From the NCBI RefSeq assembly GCF_902506555.1, contig NZ_LR732707.1:2069290-2133289 (forward strand): 64,000 nt of DNA. Direction: 5' to 3'. Below, piece by piece: positions 27,138 to 37,405 of the stretch. A program made the translations under genes and the position numbers. Under the pieces are notes generated by a model, which was not told the DNA's origin, did not search any database, and saw nothing but the letters and a program-made list of their open reading frames with translations. The stretch is from Sphingorhabdus sp. 109 (lineage in GTDB: Bacteria > Pseudomonadota > Alphaproteobacteria > Sphingomonadales > Sphingomonadaceae). The stretch's first letter is position 1; every line of letters starts with the position of its first letter.

Positions 27138-27829
27138 CCTCCGTTACTGAACGTCTCCAACCTGTAGCCATAGCCGAAAACCGTGAAAATCCGAAACCCG
27201 TTTTCCGGTTTCAGCGCGAGCTTGGAGCGGATTCGCGAGACGTGCATGTCGAGCGTCCGCGTTGCGAGATGCGCGTTGGTCCGCCAGACCGTTTCCATTA
27301 TATATCGCCGCGACAAGGTCCGGTCCCGGTTGCGAAACATGAGATCGGTGAGTTCGAACTCTTTTGCGGTCAGGGCGATCTCTTGGTCGCCATGCTTGAC
27401 CGTCTGCTCGATACGATTGAGCAGATAGTCGCCATATTCAGCCGTGGTTTCCATTGCCGAGGCGCCGCTGTTTCTGCGCAAAAGGGCATTGATCCGAGCG
27501 GCAATGACATTCTTGTCTTCCGGTTTGGTAATATAATCATCGGCACCCGCGTTCAGTGCGTCGCTGATATCTTGCTTGGCCGAACGGCTGGTCATCATGA
27601 TCACCGGAGGACGATCTTCAATCGCCTCTTCCATCCACTGCAGAATTTCCAACCCGTTTTTGCCGGGCATGTTCCAGTCGAGAATTACCAGATCGAACGT
27701 ATCGCGCAGCAAGGCGTTGGACAGGGCGGTTCCGTCCGGGTAGCCGACATAGACATAGCCCTGTGCTTCTACGATTTTCCCCAAAAATTCGATGATTTCC
27801 GAATCATCGTCCGCTATCGCTATACGCAT
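27134..27829 (-). CDS. OmpR/PhoB-family response regulator
   Basis: The receiver domain (about 1-118) has the acidic pocket DDDSE and phospho-acceptor Asp in LVILDWNMPGKNG. A winged-helix DNA-binding domain follows (about 130-225), with LTAKEFELTDLMFRNRDRTLSR and RTLDMHVSRIRSKLALKPENG. It is first in the operon, before the FecR-LysM and CHASE2 kinase genes, and is probably phosphorylated by that kinase. Confidence 0.95.
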   Translation of the reverse strand: MRIAIADDDSEIIEFLGKIVEAQGYVYVGYPDGTALSNALLRDTFDLVILDWNMPGKNGLEILQWMEEAIEDRPPVIMMTSRSAKQDISDALNAGADDYITKPEDKNVIAARINALLRRNSGASAMETTAEYGDYLLNRIEQTVKHGDQEIALTAKEFELTDLMFRNRDRTLSRRYIMETVWRTNAHLATRTLDMHVSRIRSKLALKPENGFRIFTVFGYGYRLETFSNGG

Positions 27830-28440
27830 TTTAATTCCCCCAGAGGTGCTAGCCTTGATACGGTAACATTGCCTTTATTCATCGGTTTATGAATTGCGTT
27901 TTACTATCATTTACAGAAGCTTTACCAGAAGATTGAATGTGTATTTACAATGATTTACATATCCCATTCTTGGACCAGCCCCCATCACACAGCGCCGTAG
28001 CGCGGAAAGCCGCCGCTCCGGGAGTAATATCCGGCGAGCCGGTTCATTTTCTACCGGCCCTGCGCAAGGCATTTTTCGCCCTGAAATCCGCCATAGTCGG
28101 CTCTTTCCTTTATGACGGGTATCACCGGTGACATGAACATTATGTTGCTGACTGATAGCGGCCAACGCACGCGCCGTCCCCACGATGCGACCGGCACGGC
28201 AGCTAGCGGAGCCGAAACCCCAGTTTACAATTTTCAGCTGAATCCATTGTGCTGCTTTGCTGCATCGATCTCCCGTGAGCCAGAATTCTCCATTGGCCGC
28301 CACCAAAATTTGCGCTTCTGGCGGCTCGCGGGCCTAGGGGGCAACCGCCGATTGTCCGAAGGTCGGAGGACGGATTGGGCGGGTGATAGAAGAAAGGCAT
28401 GACCGAGCGGTCTGCGTGGGTCGATACCATCCCGGTTTCG
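27830..28440. other. Gene-free stretch beside the two-component operon
   Basis: About 610 bases contain no gene with convincing codon structure. The part next to 27829 should contain the operon promoter. On the minus strand several short frames follow one another without recognisable domains, consistent with the decayed 3' part of the cyclase relic on its right. Confidence 0.4.
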
Positions 28441-28653
28441 GTCGCCCTGCATCGCTTCGGAGATCGGTGTAAATCCGCAGATATCGGAAAACAAAGTGGT
28501 CATATCCCTGCGCTTCCCGCCAAGATTGTGCAAACTGGGGTCGGCTGTGATCCGGTTGGCCATCGCCGGGGAAAGATATTGACCAAAGGTATTCTGTATT
28601 TCCCGGCGTTGCCGTTGCTCGACGGCAAAGTCGCGCGCAATACTCGTGCAGTA
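28441..28653 (-). pseudogene. Relic of a class III adenylate cyclase
   Basis: Read on the minus strand this segment gives RREIQNTFGQYLSPAMANRI, then LGGKRRDMTTLFSDICGFTPISEAM. That is the linker and start of the catalytic domain of a CHASE2-type adenylate/guanylate cyclase, including the metal-binding FSDICGFT motif. Homology stops abruptly after about 70 codons; the rest of the catalytic domain, the CHASE2 part and the start are missing, and fadH begins upstream. It is a dead fragment. It points in the same direction as the response-regulator operon, which may once have included a cyclase. Confidence 0.85.
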
Positions 28654-28654
28654 A

Positions 28655-30748
<2,094 letters not shown>

Positions 30749-30777
30749 CGGAATATCTTCGACAGAATAATATTCCG
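30749..30777. repeat. Inverted repeat immediately after fadH
   Basis: CGGAATAT (30749-30756) and ATATTCCG (30770-30777) form a perfect 8-bp stem with a 13-base loop directly after the fadH stop. There is no T-run, so it is a weak terminator candidate. Its place at the start of the foreign DNA also makes it worth checking as an element boundary. Confidence 0.45.
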
Positions 30778-31222
30778 CCTGTGCGCCTACTATCGCGCTT
30801 ATGCCTTTTGCTTCTGCTATCCGGAGGAAGACAGTTCAGAAGGTTTTTCGAGCAGAAGGGCGGGCCCCTGTCCTTCTGCTAACGACCGGTTGACAGAAAA
30901 TTTTTTAGAGCATGCTTGTGGAACTCGAAGTTACTTCTCCAACAAGATCCAACCCGGCGTCACGTCATCCCAGGCAACCGTCTCGGTCCAAGGAACAAAG
31001 CGTCCAGAGACACTGAGCAATTGCGACACGAGCGTTCGTCAGCTCGATAGCGATGTACAATCAATCTGAAAAACAACCGCAGAAAAGCGCAAGGCACTGA
31101 AATTGGTTGGGGTGGCAGGAGCCCCAGCCAACAATGACATAAGCTCTTGAAATATTTGGTTTCTTTCTCTTACCCCGTCGTGGTTCGCCACGACAGGGTG
31201 CCACGGAAGGATACCACCACCC
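30778..31222. other. Leader of the integrase gene, possible element end
   Basis: I find no gene or tRNA in these 445 bases. Near the right end a strong hairpin, GTCGTGG-TTCG-CCACGAC (31178-31195), extends by four outer pairs to 31173-31200. It lies 22 bases before the integrase ATG. A second hairpin rich in TTGGGG/CCCCAA occupies about 31107-31131. These could control integrase translation or form part of the recombination site; the left end of the element should lie in this stretch. Confidence 0.45.
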
Positions 31223-33208
31223 ATGTGCGGAATACAAAACGTCACTCGCAAGCACGGCACCTATTATTATCGCCGCCTCATACGTTTAGGGCTTGATAAG
31301 CCTTTTCGGTTAAGGATGTCCCTCAAGACTACGAATCGAAGGCATGCAGCGTTACTCGCTCCAGCGCTGACTTTGATTTGCGAGAGGGTCGCGATGAACA
31401 TGATGACGAATATTAGGAGCGACGGACTGACCAGCGCTCAGCGGGCGGAAATCTATCGCCGCCAAATGCTGATTGAGCGCGATCGACTCGAAGTCATGCA
31501 CGCAAACCTCCACATTATTCCTCCAGAAGATCACGACGATATAGACAAAGCGCTCTCGCTGCGTCTGGGCGCTAGCGAATCAGCAGCAAGTGACGGCGTC
31601 GTAAAAGGCAAAATCGATGATTTCCTGATCGCCCGGATAGATCCCGACGACGACGATGAACCCATTGTCATCATGGCTTGGTCGGACCTTGCCGAATCAA
31701 TTCAGCAGGATGGCGCTGAGGAGGCAGCCGTCACAAGACTGGCCGAAATCGGCGTGGAAGAAACTGTATTGCGTGAAGCCATGGCGCGCAAAGTGGTCAA
31801 TCAGGCGCGCATTGAGGCAGTCCGGGAATTCCGCCGCGTTCTCGCCGATCCAAGCACGGCTTATGCTCCGGTCCAAGTGGCGGGTTATGAACCAATAAAC
31901 CCTCAAAATTCTTCACCTACCGTAACTTCTCACCAGCCTGTAGCTAACGAGTGGGTCACCATGACACCAAGCGAAGCAGTGCTCAGATTTTTTGAGCATA
32001 ATCCGCGCACAGGCGGCAAGGACGGCAATTCGCGAAAAAAAGGCGAACCTTGGACCTTGAAAACGCGCAACCAGTTCGAACTTCCTGCAATGCTTCTCGA
32101 GCAGGTCATGGACGGGCGAGCGCTGGCGACCGTCACGCATGACGATCTCGTCAAACTAGACCAGTGTTTCGAAAAGCTGCACGGCCCCTCCTTTCGTAAA
32201 TCCCCCAAGCATCGCGATATGACGATCTGGCAAATCATCGACGAAACCGAAGCCAAAGTCGTTGCTGGTGAAGAAGCGATGAAAAAAGAAGCGAAGCGGA
32301 AAGGGCGAGTTACAGATACAAAAATTAAGCCGGCCGAGCACCTTTCTCGAAAAGAACTTGGGTTGGGCGTTGTTACGACCAACCGGCATTGGGGCTTCCT
32401 GCGCCAGCTCACTGGCTGGTTTAACAAACACCACCCATTGGGACGACTTGACTATGGAGCATTCATTATGAACGACACTCGTAACCAACGTGAACTACAA
32501 TCGGTCTATACCGTGGAGCAAGGCAGGGAGATTTTCAATCTCCCGCCATGGACAGGTTCAAAATCACATGCGCGGCGTATGCAGCCAGGCGATTTGCTCG
32601 TTCACGATGCGTGGTATTTCGTGCCCCTGATCGCGTGGTATTCAGGGATGCGCCGCGATGAAATTTGCGGCCTGGACGTCAATGATGTGGAAACGGAAGA
32701 TGGTTTTTGGTTCTTCAACGTTCGCGCCAATGACGTGCGCCGGGTGAAGACCATTAGTTCGGCACGCAAAGTGCCGGTGGCGAAGGAATTGCAGCGATTG
32801 GGCTTGATTGATTATGTGACGGCGCTACGCGAAGCGGGAGAGAAGACCCTATTTCCGGAGCTAGTAGCTGAGAGCGGCTTGGGCCAGATGGGCGATGCCT
32901 ATTATAAACGTATTTGGACCAAGATAGCCAAGGAACTAGCATTTCTTAAAGGCGGCCAAGCAATGCACGCATTTCGTCACACCGCGATAGATTCAATGAA
33001 GGGTGCTGGAATCCCATCTGAAATCAGAGCAGATTTTGCTGGCCATGCTCTCAAAGGGGAAACTGAAGGACGTTACTCGAAGGCGCATATGGCACTGTTG
33101 CGTAATGCCGTAGCAACGATACCGGAAGTAACGAAGCATCTGGACCCCTTCCCTGTTTCTTTGCTTCCTGCAAAACTTCGTGAGCCAAGAAAAGCGCGAG
33201 TAAAATAA
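31223..33208 (+). CDS. Site-specific tyrosine recombinase (integrase)
   Basis: This 661-residue integrase opens with MCGIQNVTRKHGTYYYRRLI, the start of the large DUF6538-like phage/ICE integrases. The catalytic domain is C-terminal: Arg in YSGMRRDEICGLDV (about 475), HAFRHTAIDSM with His-x-x-Arg, GHALKGETEGRYSKAH with the second His and the nucleophile Tyr. All five key residue types are present, so it should be active. A central helical core-binding domain covers about 250-420. It probably integrates the mobilizable element described to its right. There is no tRNA next to it, so the target site is unknown. Confidence 0.93.
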   Translation: MCGIQNVTRKHGTYYYRRLIRLGLDKPFRLRMSLKTTNRRHAALLAPALTLICERVAMNMMTNIRSDGLTSAQRAEIYRRQMLIERDRLEVMHANLHIIPPEDHDDIDKALSLRLGASESAASDGVVKGKIDDFLIARIDPDDDDEPIVIMAWSDLAESIQQDGAEEAAVTRLAEIGVEETVLREAMARKVVNQARIEAVREFRRVLADPSTAYAPVQVAGYEPINPQNSSPTVTSHQPVANEWVTMTPSEAVLRFFEHNPRTGGKDGNSRKKGEPWTLKTRNQFELPAMLLEQVMDGRALATVTHDDLVKLDQCFEKLHGPSFRKSPKHRDMTIWQIIDETEAKVVAGEEAMKKEAKRKGRVTDTKIKPAEHLSRKELGLGVVTTNRHWGFLRQLTGWFNKHHPLGRLDYGAFIMNDTRNQRELQSVYTVEQGREIFNLPPWTGSKSHARRMQPGDLLVHDAWYFVPLIAWYSGMRRDEICGLDVNDVETEDGFWFFNVRANDVRRVKTISSARKVPVAKELQRLGLIDYVTALREAGEKTLFPELVAESGLGQMGDAYYKRIWTKIAKELAFLKGGQAMHAFRHTAIDSMKGAGIPSEIRADFAGHALKGETEGRYSKAHMALLRNAVATIPEVTKHLDPFPVSLLPAKLREPRKARVK

Positions 33209-34047
33209 TATTTGCCGCCAGAACTGCATAATATGCCTTTGGCGACTAGGCTTATGGAGAGCTTGAAGACAATTTAGGCGCCGCTGCGCACCTCGTTGCG
33301 CGGGATCGTTCGTTTTTACCGGCAGTAGGTTTGAACATTCGTTTTGACTGGGCGGTCTGGAAAAATGTTTCCAGACCGCCCCGTTCAACTATATTATGCT
33401 GCCTCGGCGAACCGTGACGAGATGCTGGCGAGCAGGTTCCTCTGTTCGTTACGCAAAAATCGGCGCGACACCCGCATTTGACCTCTGGCGGAGATAGCCT
33501 GCAATCAACGCAGCCAGTATTGACGGAAAGTATAAGTCGATTGTCAGATTTCGCCCGGCTTTCCATAAGTGCATCTACGGCGATCATGTTCTATGGTCGC
33601 TTCCGGCCCAACTACAGTCGGTCCGAAATTACGCGCAATTGTTGCCGTCTCCTCGACCCATTCTCGATTCTGAAAGCTGCCGTCCAGCGCTCAGAATTTG
33701 CTCGCGCCAGAACTGCAATTACTAGGTGGATTCGCGACTGCCGGCTTTCAATAAGCTAATCTGAAAAGAGGACCATGGCCTGCGGCTTTGTCTGGACCGA
33801 CGTCGGAAATGCCGGAGTCGAACTCAGGGCATGTCTGCTCCGGATTCAGAGGTAACTTTCAACGCAGCGACCGAGTAAATCGATTGGTCACCTGACCTTG
33901 TAGGCTAACGAAGCATGGGAGACTAGATGGCGAGGTGCTCCGGATGAACTAGAGGGAAGCGGGTTTTTGGTAAATTTACGCCTAGGTAAATGACAACGGA
34001 CGGCCTCCGAAGAGCCCGCCCGTTGTTCTTGGCATCATGCTGCTTGG
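33209..34047. other. Long gene-poor stretch after the integrase
   Basis: About 840 bases hold only short overlapping frames on both strands with no recognisable product. The 13-mer CGCCAGAACTGCA occurs twice (about 33215 and 33704) in similar surroundings (ATTTGC before it, ACTAG after it), which suggests an old direct repeat. The stretch might contain a decayed gene, an excisionase-type small ORF I cannot recognise, or an RNA. Confidence 0.35.
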
Positions 34048-34866
34048 TCAGTCTGGCATCACGGCCGGTTCATCTGCAAATTTCAGCTGCAGCAAATATT
34101 CGCTGAGCGCTCGGGGGCCATTTTCCCAAGCGCGCGTCCCCCAATCGCTCCACCGATCGACGCGGTGGCAAAGCCAGTAGTAGAACCGGTCCCGCGCATA
34201 TTGATCCCGGAAGGTGAGCGACCACAAGGTCCGGCGGAGCGGGATGTTCGGCCCCAGTCCATCACCGACCAGCCTAATGGCATTAAGCTTGCCGATCATC
34301 ACCCGCTCAAACCGATATGGCAGCCGGTCGGCATAGCGCTCCAGTTTCTGCAGCGCTGCTTCCCATTCGGGCGTCATGGCTTCCGGGTCGAGCCCATGCC
34401 ATCGCTCCAGCGTCGGCAGGCCGACCGGCAGCGGTTGGTTCCTCAGGCTGCGTGTATTGGCCAGCATCAGCAAGATAGCAAAGGCTTCCGGGGTGAGTTC
34501 GGGAAATAGGCAACCGCCCCGATCATACGTCATGAGCTTCTTGTCGATCAGCCAGCTTTGGTAGAACCGGGCCCTGTCATGGTCACCAAATATGTCAATG
34601 GCCTTCTCCTCAACCCGAATGATCCGGCGTTCCGTGATGACCAGAAAGGTGAGCAGGAACTCCAGTTCGAGGTCAATATACGGAAGATGCTCGGGCATCG
34701 CCATGTTAAAGCGCTTGACCCACAGACATTCACGAACAGACGCCCACCGGCTGCCATCTTCATCGATCAGAACCTGATCGCCTGTGGTTTCACCTGGAGC
34801 TGCCATCCAGTATCCCCAAGGCAGATTGGGATTGCGGCGTTTTTCGTATGGAATGTTCTCGTCCAT
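34048..34866 (-). CDS. Hypothetical protein of the mobilizable element
   Basis: The 272-residue product matches no family I recognise. It is a soluble, Trp/Arg-rich, mostly helical protein with WGYWMAAPGETTG near the start and a second half rich in aromatic residues (DRFYYWLCHRVDRWSDWG). ATG 34866 follows GGGAGAAG and sits one base after the stop of the upstream gene, so the two are coupled. It is the promoter-distal member of the element's minus-strand gene set. Confidence 0.65.
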   Translation of the reverse strand: MDENIPYEKRRNPNLPWGYWMAAPGETTGDQVLIDEDGSRWASVRECLWVKRFNMAMPEHLPYIDLELEFLLTFLVITERRIIRVEEKAIDIFGDHDRARFYQSWLIDKKLMTYDRGGCLFPELTPEAFAILLMLANTRSLRNQPLPVGLPTLERWHGLDPEAMTPEWEAALQKLERYADRLPYRFERVMIGKLNAIRLVGDGLGPNIPLRRTLWSLTFRDQYARDRFYYWLCHRVDRWSDWGTRAWENGPRALSEYLLQLKFADEPAVMPD

Positions 34867-34867
34867 C

Positions 34868-35548
34868 TTACTTCTCCCCTGCATCAAGACCGACAGGCGG
34901 CACGGTAAAGCTGCTCGTATCGATGGGAACGCCCGAACCCATCTCGCCACCAGCCGCAGCCAACTGATGCGCGAGATTTGTGCACTGGGTGAATACGTAA
35001 TCCTCGCCGCGATAAGTCTGCCCGTTTTCAGCCGACATATGGATTTGGTAGCAGCCAGGAACCAAATCGTAGGATTTGTCGCAGGCGAACCCGAACCACC
35101 ATAGTTCTTCACTGAATGGAGGATGCTCCTGCTTGCCGCGCGGATGGCGGACCCGTTCCCGGGGCTGCTGTGAAATATGGCAGACAGAAACGCGTTCGTC
35201 CGCTTCTTCATCGCAGGGCGCGCTGTAGTTCAGGCCGCCGTGAGGCTGAATGCCAAGGTCTGCTGGAACAGCGCGGTAGTCGAAGCCGAACAGAGGATGC
35301 TCGGTGTTTACCGCGACATAGCCTGATAAAGTGCCAAGCCGGGCGCGGAGCATTATGCAGGGCATACCGGTGGCTTTATCAGTCCATGAAAGCTTATCGG
35401 GTTCATCGCGCCACGGCCCCTCCTTTCTTGGCTGAAGCGAGGGAACATGGAATAGCTGGGCCGGGACGATGGAAGTGCCCGCGATTTTATAAGGCTTGTT
35501 GGGCTCGGCCTTTGTCGGCGCGCGATTATTGGTTGGCTTCTTCGCCAT
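34868..35548 (-). CDS. Hypothetical protein with cysteine pairs, mobile element
   Basis: This 226-residue protein belongs to no family I can name. It contains several scattered cysteines (MPCIML, NYSAPCDE, VSVCHIS, FACDKS, VPGCYQI, FTQCTN) and conserved-looking aromatic motifs (GYVAVNTEHPLFGFDY, PPFSEELWWFGFACD), and a Lys/Pro-rich N-terminus. AAAGGAAA lies before its ATG. A terminator-like hairpin ends 20 bases upstream of the start, so expression may depend on read-through. It is coupled to the gene downstream. Confidence 0.65.
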   Translation of the reverse strand: MAKKPTNNRAPTKAEPNKPYKIAGTSIVPAQLFHVPSLQPRKEGPWRDEPDKLSWTDKATGMPCIMLRARLGTLSGYVAVNTEHPLFGFDYRAVPADLGIQPHGGLNYSAPCDEEADERVSVCHISQQPRERVRHPRGKQEHPPFSEELWWFGFACDKSYDLVPGCYQIHMSAENGQTYRGEDYVFTQCTNLAHQLAAAGGEMGSGVPIDTSSFTVPPVGLDAGEK

Positions 35549-35568
35549 GATATATTTCCTTTAGATAT

Positions 35569-35601
35569 AAAAAAAGCCGCAACGACGAAATGTCGAGCGA
35601 C
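35569..35601 (-). terminator. Terminator-like hairpin in the leader of the 34868-35548 gene
   Basis: On the minus strand a two-part stem (GTCGC/GCGGC with an inner CGAC/GTCG) is followed by T7. The T-run ends only 20 bases before the ATG at 35548. It may simply end transcription from upstream genes, or act as an attenuator for the gene that follows. Confidence 0.65.
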
Positions 35602-35748
35602 TTGGTTGATGATGTGTGCAGCGTTTTGCCCGCTGCAGGGTCTTGGTGAGTTTACTACATGATTTCTGCTCCTGCTGTTATTGATTGATGATGCCGCGCG
35701 GCAGACGCTGCCCCGAAGGTCAGTGGCCGCTACGCGAATGCCTGTTCT

Positions 35749-36327
35749 TTAAAATATCACGGGACGCAGGTCGTCGACGCAGCGCCAAGCCTGAAAGGCC
35801 GCAACCAGGTTCGCCTGATCCGGATCCTCAGCAAGGCAATTGAACACCCAGGACAGCCACAGCGCTTGAGCGTGGTCTGCTGCTCGCCGGGATTTTTCTG
35901 ACGGCCCGGCCATCTTGGACGCCAAAGTTATGCCAAACAGTTCGGCGCTGACCCTGACATATTGGTCTTCTGTCCGGTGAACATGGATCTTGCGGTGGAG
36001 ACCCAGATTGAAGATCGGCAGTGCATCAAGGACATTTTTCGCAAAGTCGGCTTTGGTTTTTGGCCGGTGAGACCCGCCCGGAGCTTCCAGAACCGCGCAA
36101 ACGCAGTCGGTCTGTTGATCGAGCAGCTTCGTCATTTCCAGTAAAGGAGCGGTTCGATCCTTATCCGGATATGTATGATGATGGCGCGTGAACAATATGT
36201 CATCACCAGGCTGGAAATTGACTTCGAAGGCACCAAAGGCGCGTATGAACCGTTCGGTGTTGCGGCGATAGGGATGATAGACGACGGAGAAGGTGACGAT
36301 CCGCTCCGAATATATGGGAAGTTTCAT
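35749..36327 (-). CDS. Hypothetical protein, mobile element
   Basis: The 192-residue product is soluble with no family assignment. Motifs visible are VTFSVVYHPYRRNTERFIRAF at the N-terminus, a His-rich FTRHHHTYPDKDR segment near 48, and a C-terminal helical AFQAWRCVDDLRPV. AGGA lies 11 bases before the ATG. A perfect 10-bp hairpin precedes it. It is not coupled to its neighbours; about 200 bases follow before the next gene. Confidence 0.6.
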   Translation of the reverse strand: MKLPIYSERIVTFSVVYHPYRRNTERFIRAFGAFEVNFQPGDDILFTRHHHTYPDKDRTAPLLEMTKLLDQQTDCVCAVLEAPGGSHRPKTKADFAKNVLDALPIFNLGLHRKIHVHRTEDQYVRVSAELFGITLASKMAGPSEKSRRAADHAQALWLSWVFNCLAEDPDQANLVAAFQAWRCVDDLRPVIF

Positions 36328-36347
36328 AAAAATTATCCTGAAATGCC

Positions 36348-36380
36348 AAGCGGGCGGTCATCCTGAGATGCCGCCCGCTT
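36348..36380 (-). promoter_or_regulatory. Strong hairpin in the leader of the 35749-36327 gene
   Basis: AAGCGGGCGG and CCGCCCGCTT form a perfect 10-bp stem with a 13-base loop, 20 bases upstream of the ATG. No T-run follows on the minus strand. The sequence TCCTGA(A/G)ATGCC occurs both before and inside the loop. Confidence 0.55.
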
Positions 36381-36492
36381 GAGGATTGGTTAGAAGATAT
36401 TGGTAGAGCCAGTCGTCAATAGAGCGCTGCCCGTGATCACGCCGGCTCGACTTTAAAAATGTCCACGCTCGTGATGGAGCGTAGAATAGAAG

Positions 36493-37335
36493 CTACGCTG
36501 CCCGGTAGATCGGACAGGTATAATTGGCTGTGCTATCTTTGAGCTGAGCCCAGGGCTTGAACGTTCGCCTCAGAAACTCGCTCTCCGGGTTCGCGCTCGT
36601 CGCTGCATTTGCCAGCGCCAAACTGCATGCTGGAATGGCGCAGCGGATCAGCCCGTGGGATTTGAGATGGCGCAACATGATGATCGCTGTCGTCATGACG
36701 TCAGCCAGCACCTGCTCCTCGACATCCCCCCACATCCCCTTCTCGACCAGCTCGCCGATGGTTTTGGATGGCGACGGCTTTGCCGGTATCGAGCAAGCTG
36801 CTGCATATTCCGGAAGATGAACCGATTCCGCGCGGATCGAGACGGCGCCGCATAGATCGATCCTACGGTCAGAGACTGGCGAGAGTTCGCGCAGCTGCCC
36901 GGGCATGATCAGATCAAGCTCACCAGCGGTTCGGCGCAGAACGGCCAGATCCTTATGCTCCCCGCCCCATGTCACCAGCACAGCGCCTGGTTCCTGGTCC
37001 AAGGCATCAAAGAAAACAGAGACCATTTCCTTTTCGCTGTGGTCATTGGCAGAGAGAACAATCGGACCTTGGATCTCGGGAATATCCGAACCCCGCTTGA
37101 AGCGCATCACGCACCAAGATGCCGCCGCCACGCGGTGAAACGGCCAACGTATCTTTTCCTCGGCGTCTTTGCCTTCAGCTACGCCATATCCGTTATGGCG
37201 GTCCCGGTCATAGCCATATTCAAAGTCAGCAACGATATAGGTGCGGGTTCTGTCGTGATGGGCTGCACTGCCGCGCGCTGCAAATAGATTGGCTTCGCGT
37301 GACAGCTGTCGTTCAATTTCTGTTGGGTTGGTCAT
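36493..37335 (-). CDS. Predicted 3'-5' exonuclease (PolB-like RNase H fold)
   Basis: The 280-residue protein looks like a DEDD-type exonuclease: TYIVADFEYGYD supplies the first D-x-E pair (about 33-38), LVTWGGEHKDLAVLRR (about 128) the second Asp in the F(D/K)xPVL-like context, and YAAACSIPAKPSPSKT with a later Asp (EEQVLADVMTTA) the third region. This is the layout of the predicted 3'-5' exonucleases related to PolB. Two nuclease-like genes in tandem on this element suggest processing of transferred or replicating DNA. A T7 terminator hairpin and a six-codon upstream ORF precede the start. Confidence 0.55.
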   Translation of the reverse strand: MTNPTEIERQLSREANLFAARGSAAHHDRTRTYIVADFEYGYDRDRHNGYGVAEGKDAEEKIRWPFHRVAAASWCVMRFKRGSDIPEIQGPIVLSANDHSEKEMVSVFFDALDQEPGAVLVTWGGEHKDLAVLRRTAGELDLIMPGQLRELSPVSDRRIDLCGAVSIRAESVHLPEYAAACSIPAKPSPSKTIGELVEKGMWGDVEEQVLADVMTTAIIMLRHLKSHGLIRCAIPACSLALANAATSANPESEFLRRTFKPWAQLKDSTANYTCPIYRAA

Positions 37336-37352
37336 GAGTATATTTCTTTCAT
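37332..37352 (-). CDS. Six-codon upstream ORF (leader peptide candidate)
   Basis: ATG AAA GAA ATA TAC TCA TGA encodes MKEIYS. Its ATG follows the T7 run of the hairpin directly, and its stop overlaps the ATG of the exonuclease-like gene as ATGA. The position, between a terminator stem and a coupled start, is that of an attenuation leader. It may also be chance in AT-rich sequence. Confidence 0.35.
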   Translation of the reverse strand: MKEIYS

Positions 37353-37377
37353 AAAAAAAGCCCGCCGAAAGGCAGGC
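37353..37377 (-). terminator. Rho-independent terminator in the leader of the 36493-37335 gene
   Basis: On the minus strand the stem GCCTGCC-TTTC-GGCGGGC (one G-U pair) is followed by T7. It stands between the DnaQ-like gene and the exonuclease-like gene, and ends 18 bases before the start of the latter. Confidence 0.8.
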
Positions 37378-37405
37378 CGTGGTTGTTGAGGCTTGTGATT
37401 AATTT

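Noticed and set aside
30778-31222. tRNA gene as integration target
   Set aside because: I looked for a cloverleaf and CCA-type 3' end before the integrase and found none. I found no convincing tRNA or rRNA gene elsewhere in the window either.
33478-33759. 93-codon plus-strand frame in the gene-poor stretch
   Set aside because: No ribosome-binding site, no domain, and overlapped by equally open frames; I could not support it as a gene.
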